From assembly GCA_012934845.2 (NCBI GenBank), contig WNNJ02000746.1:124001-188000 (forward strand): a stretch of 64,000 nt of DNA, read 5' to 3'. Within the stretch, counting starts at the first letter, position 1. The number at the start of each line of letters is the position of its first letter. Origin of the DNA: Pomphorhynchus laevis (Eukaryota > Acanthocephala > Palaeacanthocephala > Echinorhynchida > Pomphorhynchidae). Positions 11,426 to 21,224 of this stretch are shown here, in pieces. Under the pieces are notes generated by a model that was not told the DNA's origin, did not search any database, and saw nothing but the letters and a program-made list of their open reading frames with translations. The position numbers were made by a program, and so were the translations under genes.

Positions 11426-12186
11426 CTATGAGGTACGAAAATGACGTTGTGAAGAAACACTACTGCCTAGCCTCACTTTATATGACCGACCCTCCAAGAA
11501 CGAACTAATCCAACGAACTACATGGGGATCGATACCGTATTTAGCCAAAACTACTAGCAGAGGATCATGTGGTACTCGGTCAAACGCCCGGCTAAAATCG
11601 ATAAAAATTGCATCGACCCCACACCCATTCGCTACTACATCTGCCCAATTTTCACGAGCCATAATTAAATTACTGAGGCATGATCGACAAGTGCGAAATC
11701 CATGTTGATAAGGGTGCAGAAGTTTAAATCTATCCATATGAGAAGTTATGTATTTATACACGAACCTTTCAAGGCATTTACATACAACGCTTGTCAGACT
11801 TACAGGACGATAATTGAACGAGTCGTCTCTGTTCCCTTTTTGTATATAGGAGTAATGTGAGATCGCTTCCACTGATCAGGGATGTATGATGTCCATAGAG
11901 ACATGTTAAACATCTCTGATAATGGGAATGCTAGCAGGTCATGGAGTTTTTGAAGAATAAAAGGATGAATGTCGTCCTGCCCAGTTGACGTGTAACAAGA
12001 TAATTTACGCAATTCCAGTGATACCTCTGCTGAATAAATTAATGGCATATGGGAGACGAATGTCTCAGGAGTTTGCGCTGGACGAAAATCTGTAATTGGA
12101 GTGGGACAAATGAGATCAAAAGCCTCTGTCAACATACTCACAACTTTATCAGGATCTCTCGCAATCTTACCGTCATCTATGCTCAT
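11426..12186 (-). pseudogene. B1 reverse transcriptase
   Basis: Two overlapping frames (12186-11800 and 11872-11426) cover the fingers and part of the palm: KRSHITPIYKKG, FNYRPVSLTSVVCKCLERFV, YQHGFRTCRSCLSNL and IFIDFSRAFDRVPHD (motif A). The frame ends at SSVSSQRHFRTS; motif B and C coding lies beyond a frame change in 11133-11426, where the opposite-strand reading of FADD-like sequence is degraded. The 5' part of this RT frame begins DDGKIARDPDKVVSMLTEAF right at the A2 insertion. Confidence 0.75.
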
Positions 12187-13090
12187 GCACCTGTTTATCG
12201 TATTCGCGATCTTAGTGTTTCTGCTTCCGACTGCCTTGTCTCAATTTCCAATCATCTTTCTTCCCTTCGCCTTTCTCTGAATCCTGATAAATCCAAAATT
12301 ATGTGGATCCTACCTCGACGCCTCGGCTTCGAACCTCCCTCCGTATCATTAAATTCTAAAATTCTTCCTATCGTTGATAATCTCGTTTTCCTAGGCTTCC
12401 ATTTTGACAACCGACTTTCACTTAAACCTTTCGTTAGAGATAAAGTACGCTCATCTACCTTGATACTCCGCAACCTCCGTCAAGTTCGTAGATTGATCGA
12501 TTTCCCTTCTTGTATGACTCTCATATCATCTCTCCTTTTTTCTAGACTCGATTATTGTCTTAGTCTATTTTCCAACTCACCTAATTCCACTCTTCTTCCC
12601 CTACAACGCATCGTAAACGCAGCTGTCCGAATTCTCCTCCGTCTTCGTCGTTTTGATCACACATCCTACCATCTTGCTTCTCTCGATTTGCCTACAATTT
12701 ATTGTCGTGTTCAAATTCGTCTTCTTATCGTTGCTTTCCGCCTTGTAACTTTTCATACCCCTTCATTTCTCAACCTTCCTTTTCTTGATAATTCTCGTCC
12801 TGTTTACTGCTCCTTGCGTTCCTGTAATTCCCTTCTTTTACATGTCCCAAACTACTCTACCTCCTTTGGACTCCGCTCCTTCCTGGTGGCTGCTCCTCTA
12901 TCGTGGAATCATCTGCCCATTCATATACGCCAATCAACTTCCCTGCAGTGCTTCAAACGACAAATCCGATCCCATCTGAACAATTTAACTGCTTGACTTT
13001 CTCATTTTTGTTTGTGGACTTGTAAGCGTACAGCTTGTACGCATTTGCCACATTAAATAAATTTGTATTATTATTATTATTATTATTATT
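12179..13090 (+). mobile_element. A-type LINE A2, 5'-truncated, inserted in B1
   Basis: The insertion starts at TCATCTATGCTCATGCACCT, within RT motif C of the A family, and runs to the family 3' end with an (ATT)n tail at 13063-13090. It is in the opposite orientation to B1 and separates two adjoining parts of the B1 ORF2 (SISLLTH on one side, DDGKIARD on the other). No target duplication longer than a few bases can be seen. Sequence is very close to A3. Confidence 0.85.
12181..12996 (+). CDS. A2 ORF2 C-terminal part, intact frame
   Basis: From the junction to the stop at 12994-12996 the A-family reading frame is unbroken: YAHAPVYRIRDLSVSASD, LNPDKSKIMWILPRR, FLGFHFDNRLSLKPF, SRLDYCLSLFSNSPN, and the natural end LSWNHLPIHIRQS then SHLNNLTA. 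It lacks the catalytic palm, so it is a dead 5'-truncated copy, but its end shows the complete C-terminus of the family, which A3 lacks because of a TGG-to-TGA change. The open frame extends upstream to 12049 only through antisense B1 sequence. Confidence 0.7.
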   Translation, partial: AHAPVYRIRDLSVSASDCLVSISNHLSSLRLSLNPDKSKIMWILPRRLGFEPPSVSLNSKILPIVDNLVFLGFHFDNRLSLKPFVRDKVRSSTLILRNLRQVRRLIDFPSCMTLISSLLFSRLDYCLSLFSNSPNSTLLPLQRIVNAAVRILLRLRRFDHTSYHLASLDLPTIYCRVQIRLLIVAFRLVTFHTPSFLNLPFLDNSRPVYCSLRSCNSLLLHVPNYSTSFGLRSFLVAAPLSWNHLPIHIRQSTSLQCFKRQIRSHLNNLTA

Positions 13091-13501
13091 ATGGGTCAAA
13101 AGGGAAATTGATGGAATAGCTTTTCTACTTTTATTTACATAGCTCCAGAACGGTTTGGAAGAAACTTTATATAATTCCAGGATTTTCGATTCGTGCTTTT
13201 GCCTCTTCAACAATTTCATGTAGTTGAAGCGACGACGATACTGTAGATATTCTAACCGAAGTGCCTGATTATTCAGAGATGATTTAAAGAGTTTATTCCG
13301 TTTTCTTAAAAGTCCCACATACTCATCGTCAAACCAAGCAGGCTTGCGTTTAGCAAGGTTTTGTAAGGGTTTCAATGGAGCGACGCAGTCTGCGATATAT
13401 TTGAGGGAAGCTGATAACGTATCCCAATCACGGACATGGGTAATGTCACTATTGTGAAGACCCGTTCTAATTGCGAGCGTACGTAATAAATCAATATCCA
13501 C
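12953..13501 (-). pseudogene. B1 ORF2 linker between endonuclease and RT
   Basis: The true B1 part is 13501 to about 13091: DWDTLSASLKYIADCVAPLK, KPAWFDDEYVGLLRKRNKLF, RRRFNYMKLLKRQKHES and FWSYVNKSRKAIPSISLLTH. This corresponds to the SARWFDTEL and FNSLKRHKRYLF region of B3. The last part of the open frame is A2 tail read in antisense (poly-Asn) and is not part of the gene. Confidence 0.65.
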
Positions 13502-13723
13502 TTTGTACCAGTTACGTTTCAGATGTTTAGTTTCGGCAGGGGAGATATTGACAAGAGCACTATAAGTAAACTTAATGACAAGATGGTCACTAAGACCTAT
13601 GGGAGGATCATATTGAATTTCATGGGCATCTAGTAGAGATTTACTAAAAACTAATCTAGCAAGGAAGAACTATGCCCCATAAACCTGGTTGCCTGAGTTA
13701 CTTGTTGTATAAGAGATATATCA

Positions 13724-14326
13724 TCAACGAGAAAGTTCCATAATTCGGTCTCCAAATGGCATCCACCTTGATGACATTAGAATGGGGGTATTCCCTGTTA
13801 TATTAGGAATATTGAAGTCTCCAAGAAGGATAAAATTTGATGAATTTGTGAGATCAGTAAGATACTCAATTAAACTTGGTGATAAGCAAGATGAGCGTGG
13901 AGCACAATAGCATACACAAATGGTCATGGTGATGTCACCTGATTTTATCATTAAAGAAAGTAACTCCATTCTTCCGACGCAATATGACATGGAGTTCCTT
14001 ACGATAATTCTGTTAGCGACATAAAAGGCAACTCCACCACCTCTACATTTATCATGTCGGTCTGTTCTAAATAATGAGAAGCCAGGGATGACAACACAAG
14101 CATCACTAATCCCACTGTGTATAGTAATTGCAAAAATCGACATATTGCTGTGGGGCAAATAACAACTAAATTCATCAAACTCCAAAACTAAGCTGCGAAC
14201 GTTAGAACATGCAATTTTCAGGGGATGTCTACTACTATTCTTTGAAGTCCTATGCAGAACACCATGGAATGAAATTAAGTCACCGAAGACGCTACACCGT
14301 GAGTATTTAGGACTAACTTCTCCCAA
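13724..14326 (-). pseudogene. B1 APE endonuclease
   Basis: A 200-residue frame holds the endonuclease core: ACSNVRSLVLEFDEF (N-terminal Asn motif), FSLFRTDRHDKCRGGGVAFY, ICVCYCAPRSS and FILLGDFNIPNI (GDFN motif). The usual TESW catalytic motif is replaced here by TIHSGI. The C-terminal SDH motif falls beyond the frame end, where antisense reading of 13560-13600 gives degraded LSDHLVIKF. Confidence 0.7.
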
Positions 14327-14463
14327 CGTACAAATGAACGTCGTCGGACCACCTGAAAATTTCGGATACAGAGATCATTTTCACCTTGTTGACGCCTGTC
14401 GTTTAGTTCTTTTTTAGCGAGATATAGTTGTTCGCGCTCCTCTACCGATAGATCCTTATATAT

Positions 14464-15350
14464 TCACTCAGAATTATCCCTTAGTCTATAAGCTCTACTA
14501 AGGATGATATTAGCTTGATCATTTGAAGCACAGACCAATCGAAGCAGTCTATTTCTACCATTATCATAATTTTTACCTGTTCTATAAATGGCCAATACCT
14601 CCAAGGATTCTGCTAAATGTTCATCTCCATCTAGAAAAATACTAGACAAGATATTTCTCACTGAAAGAACGTCGTCATTCACACGGTTTTGAGAAATGAC
14701 GGATTTGGACTCGTTGATATTAGCGAAAATTAAATATCTTAATCTGTTTAGGTTAGATCTCGTCCCCCTTATGTTATTCGAACGTGCGGGCCGGTCAGGT
14801 GTCTGCACCGGATAACTTGCCACAGGAGAGACTCTACTCAACGGGGAGACAGAAGTCGTAGACTTGTTTAGGTAAGTGGCTACATCAGCGCGTGTAGATC
14901 GTGTTGTTGGACTTGGATAGATCGTGCTAGTAACACAAGGTCCAATTGCAATAGTGCTAGATTTAAATCCAAGCTCAGGGTTACCACTTTGTCTAACAAA
15001 GCGGTTGGGACTATGTGGCGAGAAAATTCTTGCGTGAGTATGGGATGTCCTATTCAAGTTCGACCGATCGGATACCGGGTAACTAGAAATGTTGCACTCG
15101 CATGAAGTACACGGATTCGTTGAAATATAAGCATTATCTTTTCTTGCTACAGGTAATACAAGTGTATCATGGTCACGTTTATCAAATCTAGGATCGGCGT
15201 CCGGGGAAATTGTCATGATTGCAACATCATTACCAGGTACAACATACTCCGATAATCCTGGATATACCATTGGGTCAGATGCTTTAAGGTGAGTCAAGGC
15301 ACAGCAGAAGCCGCAGATGAATTTGCCACTCCGATACTTGGATATGCTGG
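14464..15350 (-). pseudogene. B1 ORF1 protein
   Basis: The frame begins within the Cys-rich head (KFICGFCCALTHLK, matching FYCGYCCASL of B3 ORF1), continues through a Ser/Thr/Pro-rich middle and ends in a conserved domain (IFANINESKSVISQNRVNDD, AIYRTGKNY, RLLRLVCASNDQANIILSRA) that also closes the ORF1 of B3 and A3. That domain is common in ORF1 of invertebrate CR1-like LINEs and probably binds RNA. It ends at a stop at 14464; the N-terminus is lost by 5' truncation. Confidence 0.65.
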
Positions 15351-15356
15351 AAGATT

Positions 15357-15612
15357 TAACATCGATAATGGATGGCCTTGAGTCACACCTTCGGATGAAT
15401 AAACGGATTCTCCACCTAAGACAAGTTCAGTTTTCGCAGAATACATGTTTTCAATTATCTGTGAGAGAGCAGGGCACGTGAATTTAATGTTTTTGATCAT
15501 TACGGCGCGATTAACAGAATTGAAAGCATTCGCCGCATCTACTGCTAGCAATCCATTTCCGGAAGTAGCGCTGAAAGATTTTCGAAGAGAATGAACAGCG
15601 AATTCCAAACCA
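15357..15612 (-). mobile_element. C-type RLE LINE remnant C0 (RT palm)
   Basis: Minus-strand reading gives GLEFAVHSLRKSF, GLLAVDAANAFNSVNRAVMI (RT motif A) and SSEGVTQGHPLSM (motif B), then the frame passes into the B1 5' end. It is most like C1a, but not identical (for example FTCPALSQIIENMYSAKTEL against RICPALSVILQNTYTGQTLL). The sequence that should follow, with YADD, is not found next to B1's other end. Confidence 0.75.
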
Positions 15613-15705
15613 CATCGTTGCGAAATATAATAATATTTCGCATCGTTGGGAAATTAACCACATCGTTGCGAAATTAACCACATCGTTGCGAAATTATAAT
15701 AATAT
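15613..15705. repeat. Short tandem repeats at the C0 edge
   Basis: The motif AACCACATCGTTGCGAAAT occurs four times with variation (once as CGCATCGTTGGGAAATT). The unit itself comes from the C0 coding sequence (antisense of GQRCG), so the array grew from the broken end of the element. Confidence 0.7.
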
Positions 15706-16058
15706 ATTTTTTTAAATTGTTGTAATTTATTCAAGAACATTCAAATAATACAAATGATACAAATAATACATTCAATTTGTATTATTCAAATAATACAAAT
15801 GTTAAGCGTAAAAATGTCCCAATTCAGGCAACAGGTTTGCTAAAACGTAACTTAATTGACTGACAAAGCATTCATAGGTCGACTATGGCGGACCAGAATA
15901 CCCATACGGGCGTTATAATAATATAAATAATATAATATAATAACAATAATTATACGGTCGTTTTTTTTAAAGAAAAGCTTTATTCACAAAGTTTACAAAG
16001 GGAATTTAACCCAAATATCATTATGTTTGAATTTCATGTTACGGGGCGTGTGCTTTAG
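15706..16058. other. AT-rich spacer, probably including C1b 3' UTR
   Basis: The right part (about 15960-16058) carries the 3' untranslated end of C1b, as the coding frame stops at 16059. The left part has repeated ATACAAATAATAC strings. Nothing else is recognised. Confidence 0.4.
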
Positions 16059-17245
16059 CTAAGGCTCCTGTTGCTCGAGGCGGACGGCCTTTCCACTTGA
16101 AGAACGGTAACCCCGGATGCATATCGACGCCGCGCGGCATAGGGCAACACCGATTTCACGTGTAATGCGAGTCAAGCACTGTGCGTATGTCGTTTGGTCA
16201 GACCTCTGCGCCTGCAGAAAGGCGATTCGGCGCAACACAGCACGAGAGCTTTCACTCAATCCACCGTTTGTCGAAGCGATGAAGGGTACAAATGTGCCTC
16301 TTGCAATCTGTTGAACCCGTTCCTCATATTTAGACTTCTTTCTTGCTTCGTGGAAGTTGAACGCACTGGACGTGCTTGTACGGTAAGATTCGGCAAGGTT
16401 GTTGAAAATGCTGACGTCTATATACGTCCGCTCGAATCTACCGGGAAACAGTCCAGTACAGACGATATCCACTCGTGCGTCAAGATCTCTTGTCGTTGCA
16501 CTATTGGTGAAGACGTGATCCACGCTGGGACTATCGAGTACAGGTTCGATCCCTACACCATGACAAACAGTCGTTAGATTTCGGGCAAGGATATCACGAA
16601 CGATATTGTGACGAAAAATCTGCAACCCTCCACGCCGACATGAAAGGAGATGCTTCAAGCATGCAGGAGTATTGCATATGCATCTCGTGGGCATGTCAGT
16701 CGGTTCCCAAGCATACCGCATAGCCATACTATCTCTGAATTCACGTGGAAGAATATGGAAGTTTTCACGAACCGGGGGCACTATGGAAAGCCATGACGAT
16801 GCACTATAAACAGACGCGTATGCAAGGGCTTCCTGTGAGATTTCATTTAAGTTCGACTTCGCGTAATTAAAGCGGCCAATTGCGGCTGTCTTTCTTTCAG
16901 CAGTAATCCGCTCGCCGATCTTTTGCTGTTCGGTTCTGAAGACGACACCTTGGCAATCTGACGTGAATGACGAGCACATTCTCTCAGAAGAGCTGAATTC
17001 CAGGTCCTTCACGAACAGAGGGTCAATGATCCCGAGGCCTCCTTCTCGTATGGGACTGGTGAGTACCTTCACCCAATCTTCTGAAAGGTCCTGCTTTGTC
17101 ATTTCCTTTAAGAATCTCCCGGTAATTGCATCCCGCAAAGGTGCAAGGTCGTCATCGGAGCAACTCGTTGTGCGTAAGAAATGTGTCCACTTCCATTGCA
17201 ATGACTTGGTAATCCGATGTAAGAAAATGTCTGAATGGCTGGACA
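16059..17245 (-). mobile_element. C-type RLE LINE C1b, 3' part
   Basis: An unbroken minus-strand frame of 414 residues, of which about residues 24-414 belong to this element, encodes thumb and nuclease. Landmarks: QWKWTHFLRTTSC (residues 36-48), EGGLGIIDP (87-95), a Cys knuckle C208-x-C210-x7-H218-x3-C222, RHN at 231-233, DARVDIV (275-281), YIDVSIF (294-300) and KKSKY (322-326). This order of knuckle then RHN then D...D...K is that of the restriction-like endonuclease of R2-type LINEs, which nicks the target for reverse transcription. It is 5'-truncated and abuts C1a in the same orientation. Confidence 0.8.
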
Positions 17246-18927
17246 ACTCCATATTGACTGATAGCTTGTAGTGAACACTTGTACTGATCCTCACTATCCT
17301 CAACCGGATCTCGAATTCCTAACCCTCCACTCGATATGGGTAGCGCATATACCATTTCAAAAACATGTGACATATTCTTATTGGTTAATGCTTTCACTAA
17401 TGTCTGGAATATCTCTGTTCGCAATTTCTCCAACGAGAAGCGAGTGCATTTAGTTGTCCTCAATAAATGCAGCCATTTAAATTGCGCTCCATATATAAAT
17501 GCACAATATGCCGAATGAACATCAACCGATGCAACATCAACCAAACTGTGAATCAATCTTACCCAATCCAAAATTCGCTTGTTGAGTGTCAAGTCCATAA
17601 AATCCGATGAACCTATCATTGATCCCAGAACGACCAATCCGTTATACACCGCTTCTACGTGCATGATAGGACAACCTTGCAGTAGGTTCGTTTGCGCACC
17701 TTGATGAAGTAAAAGCTTTGACTTTTCTGCATTTATGAAATAACCATATTCTGGTCCATGTACTTCTAGCCAGTCCCAAACCCCCTTCAATTCATCGACA
17801 CTTCCCACAAATGACGCGTCATCTGCATACCACCTTTGAAATATACCTGGTATCATGGTTTTTATTCGAGAAATCATTGCAAGTGATGACACTGCAAATG
17901 CAGCCATGGCAAGTGGGTCTCCCTGTGTCAGACCCTCATTCGCCTTCAAAACCACACCATCACCTATAAGCAAAGTCTGTCCAGTATACGTGTTCTGTAG
18001 AATGACAGATAACGCAGGACATATTCTTTTAACGTTTTGAAATAATACGTTCCTGTTCACAAGATTAAATGCATTTTTTGCATCGACGGCTAGTAATCCA
18101 AATGACTGATTCGAAAAGAATTTGCTTCTAATACTATGTATCGCGAATTCAATGCCTGCTTTTTGACCTGCACATAACTGTTCCACTCCTGCTACAGATT
18201 TCAAACTATCATTTGCCACTTGGAGGATAACTTTTCCAACTAGTCTTCTCACCACTTCACCTACCCCGATCGGCCGTATTCCAGGATTTTTGTTTAGCGC
18301 AACAACTCGACACGCAGTAAAGGCTTCCATATGTTCAGGCAAAATACGTTCCGTCGCTATTCTTATTGCAAAATCAGCTAAGACATTTGCAAAATTTTCG
18401 GAATTACTCTTAAAGGATGTTAGCATCAGTCGTAGCATTGTTGAAGTCATACCAGAGGGGCCTCCCCCTCCGTGAATTTTCTTTGCGTTCGAAAGGATGT
18501 GTGCATTGTCAATCACTGTGAACTCAACAGGGTGATGCGGGACACAACCCAACAGGTTTTCTGTCAAACATGCTTCCGCATGTATACCGCTTGCAGGAGG
18601 GTGCAATTTAGAAATATGATCCTTAACTAGGATACCATCAACGCAATCATCCATGGAATATATTGGTTTCTGCGTTTCACTTTGCATAAGGAGTTTCAAA
18701 GCACTTTTTGTGTTACCAAGCTTTATTCGAGAAGAAAATAGCTTTTTGATAGCATGCCTCCCGGCAACTTTTGATCTTTTTGTAATCGCAATTTGTTTTG
18801 TAGGCACACCCCTTCTTTGATGAGATCTGTAAATTTGTGCAGACTCCACATTTCTAACCTTCTTTCTAAAACTCGCCTGATTACTGCAACCTTTCGTGGT
18901 GGTGGACGCTGTAGTATCAATTGACAA
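17152..18927 (-). pseudogene. C1a reverse transcriptase and thumb
   Basis: A 591-residue frame with all RT blocks: GGGGPSGM (153-160), NPGIRPIGVGEVVRR (214-228), LLAVDAKNAFN (278-288, motif A), EGLTQGDPLAM (331-341, motif B) and RWYADD (365-370, motif C). It goes on into the thumb (FKWLHLLRTT, SSGGLGIRDP). The final stretch after about 17245 is C1b sequence read in another frame. No CCHC knuckle or nuclease of its own follows, so C1a is 3'-truncated at the junction. Catalytic residues are intact. Confidence 0.8.
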
Positions 18928-19223
18928 ATGACTGATACTTCTTTAAAAGCCGTTGCTTCATTAGTTTTCTTGTATGCAAAATCTGGATATTTGCTCGTGA
19001 GTAAATCAATCAACCGATTGCTAGCCTCACATATCGGTGGCATTAACAAGTTTGGTCGCCATTTGCAAACCTCATCATATATGATTGAAATGCGTTCGTT
19101 GAAAGAAATTGCTGTATTGTCGAGAAGTGTGTATATGTTGTCATCCTGTTCTGAACTGCCCTGTGCAGTTCCCGACTGAGTAATGAGATTACCCTTTTGA
19201 TTCACCTTTCGTTTAAAGATCAA
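18723..19223 (-). pseudogene. C1a N-terminal region
   Basis: A 166-residue frame whose second half (FKEVSVICQLILQRPPPR, RRVLERRLEMWSLHKFTDLI) corresponds to LVLQR/ARRLASW segments of C4 and C6. It is a conserved block between the Cys-rich head and the RT. A role in RNA or DNA binding is possible but not shown. The frame changes into the RT frame near its end. Confidence 0.55.
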
Positions 19224-19284
19224 TTTATCATCGTTTCCATCATAAACTTGTTCACGTGAGAAACAAACGATTGGATTTTGGTTT

Positions 19285-19384
19285 TTACAGTTTGGAGCGC
19301 TACAGTTGACACATTTTTTCTTCGATTAGGCACAACGGCAACCTCTACAAACTGCTGCCTGCCCGTTACAATTGCAGCACTTAT
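19285..19384 (-). pseudogene. C1a CXC-like Cys-rich N-terminal domain
   Basis: Minus-strand reading gives KCCNCNGQAAVCRGCRCA, a stop, then KKKCVNCSAPNCKN. Cys spacing is CC-x-C-x6-C-x2-C-x-C-x6-C-x2-C-x4-C, the same as in C4 and C6. The pattern resembles CXC zinc domains (MSL2/tesmin type). Confidence 0.6.
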
Positions 19385-19451
19385 TTCTCTTTTGAGGACC
19401 CCCGAACCATTGTAAGTATATCAATCAAACTGTATATCGATCAAAGCTGGG

Positions 19452-19454
<3 letters not shown>

Positions 19455-19512
<58 letters not shown>
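19455..19512. repeat. (TA)n microsatellite
   Basis: Uninterrupted alternation of T and A for about 58 bp, between two short ATCGAT-containing flanks (GTCGATATAT and ATATATCGATTAAAG). Confidence 0.95.
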
Positions 19513-19516
<4 letters not shown>

Positions 19517-19524
19517 TAAAGTTG

Positions 19525-19640
19525 GACGATTGTAAGTAGTTGTTAGTTAAAATGTTTTGTAATATTTATCTGATCTGAAAGTGTATAGAACTTAATATAA
19601 CCAAGACAAATTTCAATTAATAATAATATTAATAATAACA
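19525..19640 (+). repeat. Shared 3'-end-like segment, copy 1
   Basis: The string from AAAATGTTTTGTAATATTTA through AACTTAATATAACCAAGACA and ending in AATTAATAATAATATTAATA resembles 22680-22745 (GATGTTTTGTATGTTATTTA, AACTTAGTATAATCAAGACA). Both end in AT-rich tails, so both may be 3' ends of one retroelement family. The family is not identified. Confidence 0.45.
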
Positions 19641-19642
19641 AT

Positions 19643-20815
19643 TTGAATATTAAAACTGGCTTGGTGAAAAAAAATAATAATATCTCTGCACTTAGATATA
19701 TTCTTCTTCCCCTTTTCGCAGATTGGAATCTAAACCAGAATTGGAAGGTGTTACTCACATCTCCTTTAAAGCTGGGAGGACTTGGAATTGTGGACCCCAC
19801 CTTTACATTGAGTCTAGAGTACGATAGCTCATTATCTCTCGCATCAACGTATGACATCGGTGACCAAGCAGAAGCTCTTTATGATATTCAAAAATCAAGA
19901 TTACTAGAGATTACTTCCATACGAATGAGCAGGTTGAAAGAGCGACTACATAGCGTAGCTGACAATTTCGATTCATCAGTTCACAACGCGATTTCGCATG
20001 CGATGCGATCAGGTGCATCATCGTGGTTAAGTGCATTGCCTCTATCAACCGAAAAGCACAATCTATCTTCCAATCAATTCAAAGATGCCATAGCCAGCCG
20101 TTATGGACAAGTGCCTTCAGACCTGACGAATCGTTTTTGTCCTTGTGGTGAGAAGCTGGATATAAGTCATGCACTTGCTTGTAGAAACGGGGGCCTTCCT
20201 ATTATACGCCACAACGCTATAAGGGACATACTTGCCATAGAGCTTTCTCGAGTGTGTAACTCTGTGAACACGGATCCGGTCATGAGCACAGTACCTGCAA
20301 ATCTAAAATTTATGGAACGCACAACTACACGTGACATTAGTGCCAGGCTTGATATTGTTTGTTCTGGTCTTGGCAACGATTGGTTTGAGCGGACGTTTCT
20401 AGACGTTACGGTTTTTTCGGTTTTTGCTCAGGCCAGTAGCTCTAGATCTCTCGAAGCAAATTTTCAGTACAATGAACAACGAAAATTGTCTAAATACAAT
20501 GAAAGAATAATGGAGGTGGAACGAGGGACATTCATTCCGTTCGTTTTATCTTCATCTGGTGGATTGGGGGATCAGGCAATCAAATTACTGAAAACCCTTT
20601 CTGGTGCAATCTCTCGCCGAACGAATGCAGAATACGCCGAAACGCTCACTCGGATCAAAAGGAAAATATCCATTGAAATAGCCCGCTCCGCCTCAGCATG
20701 TTTACGAGCCCCACGTTTACGCAAGAACGGTGCAATACAGTCGGGCGGAACTAAGTTAAACAGCTTGAATCAGGTTTTCTCAGAAGAAATTGTAGACAAT
20801 GATTTGTATCGTTGA
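19643..20815 (+). CDS. C2 thumb and restriction-like endonuclease, intact frame
   Basis: A 390-residue frame covers the C-terminal half of a C-type RLE LINE. Landmarks: LGGLGIVDP (44-52), ASSWLSALP (125-133), a knuckle C166-x-C168-x7-H176-x3-C180, RHN (189-191), ARLDIV (234-239, putative catalytic D237), FLDVTVF (252-258, D254), KLSKYNERI (281-289) and GGLGDQAIK. It ends naturally with a stop at 20813-20815, after SEEIVDNDLYR. The first 26 residues or so are flanking sequence; the true element part begins near ADWNLNQNW, so the copy is 5'-truncated. The nuclease residues look intact. Confidence 0.8.
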   Translation: MNIKTGLVKKNNNISALRYILLPLFADWNLNQNWKVLLTSPLKLGGLGIVDPTFTLSLEYDSSLSLASTYDIGDQAEALYDIQKSRLLEITSIRMSRLKERLHSVADNFDSSVHNAISHAMRSGASSWLSALPLSTEKHNLSSNQFKDAIASRYGQVPSDLTNRFCPCGEKLDISHALACRNGGLPIIRHNAIRDILAIELSRVCNSVNTDPVMSTVPANLKFMERTTTRDISARLDIVCSGLGNDWFERTFLDVTVFSVFAQASSSRSLEANFQYNEQRKLSKYNERIMEVERGTFIPFVLSSSGGLGDQAIKLLKTLSGAISRRTNAEYAETLTRIKRKISIEIARSASACLRAPRLRKNGAIQSGGTKLNSLNQVFSEEIVDNDLYR

Positions 20816-21127
20816 ACTAATGCCCATTTGCGGGTATAATATGTATTTAATAATAATGGTAATAATAATAAAAGATTATTATAATAATAGGATCAAAAGG
20901 AAAATATCCATTGAAATAGCCCGCTCCGCCTCAGCATGTTTACGAGCCCCACGTTTACGCAAGAACGGTGCAATACAGTCGGATGGAACTAAGTTAAACA
21001 GCTTGAACATGGTTTTCTCAGAAGAAATTGTAGACAATGATTTGTATCGTTGAACTAATGCCCATTTGCGGGTATAATATGTATTTAATAATAATGGTAA
21101 TAATAAAAAAAATTATTATTATTAGTA
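19715..21127 (+). mobile_element. C-type RLE LINE C2 with duplicated tail
   Basis: This is a 5'-truncated C element that is well preserved from the thumb to a (TAA)n-like tail (20840-20889), followed at once by a second copy of its last 238 bp. The orientation is opposite to C1a/C1b on its left and to B2 on its right. Confidence 0.75.
20652..21127 (+). repeat. Head-to-tail duplication of C2 3' end, 2 x 238 bp
   Basis: GGATCAAAAGGAAAATATCC starts at 20652 and again at 20890. Both copies run through the last 54 codons, the stop and the 3' UTR to an AT-rich tail. They differ at only a few positions, so the second is a recent 5'-truncated insertion at the tail, or a slippage product made during reverse transcription. 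Confidence 0.9.
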
Positions 21128-21224
21128 TACAACAGCCGATGAGCGGTGGCTCGTTTGGCTGGATCTCAATGTAAAAAAAGTACAATGTCAGTAAAACAAA
21201 AAAATCCAAATCAGGTTCGACTTC

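Larger units (their letters stand above)
10440..15356 (-). mobile_element. B-type LINE B1, 5'-truncated, split by A2
   Basis: Reading the minus strand, the parts are: end of a Cys-rich head (15350-15300), the rest of ORF1 (15297-14464), endonuclease (14326-13724), linker (13501-13100), A2 insertion, RT (12186-11426), thumb (11133-10774) and C-terminal end (10704-10507). The organisation matches B3. The 5' end is truncated within the Cys-rich head of ORF1, where it meets C-type RT sequence (C0) near 15357. Frames change many times. The 3' end is placed loosely in AT-rich sequence near 10440. Confidence 0.75.
17245..19400 (-). mobile_element. C-type RLE LINE C1a, 5' part
   Basis: Reading the minus strand, the element begins near 19400 with a Cys-rich CXC-like domain (19384-19285), continues through an N-terminal region (19223-18723: PNLLMPPICEASNRLIDLLT, CQLILQRPPPRKVAVIRR) and the RT with thumb (18927-17250). 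One stop lies in the Cys domain (codon after CRGCRCA), and a frame change separates the N-terminal region from the RT around 18750-18900. The 3' half is missing. Confidence 0.75.

Noticed and set aside
17152-17303. A single C element with one frameshift across 16059-19223
   Set aside because: The thumb motifs occur twice, so two elements are joined.
19455-19512. Terminal inverted repeats of a DNA transposon around the TA run
   Set aside because: Alternating TA is self-complementary by nature; no transposase or matching flanks exist.
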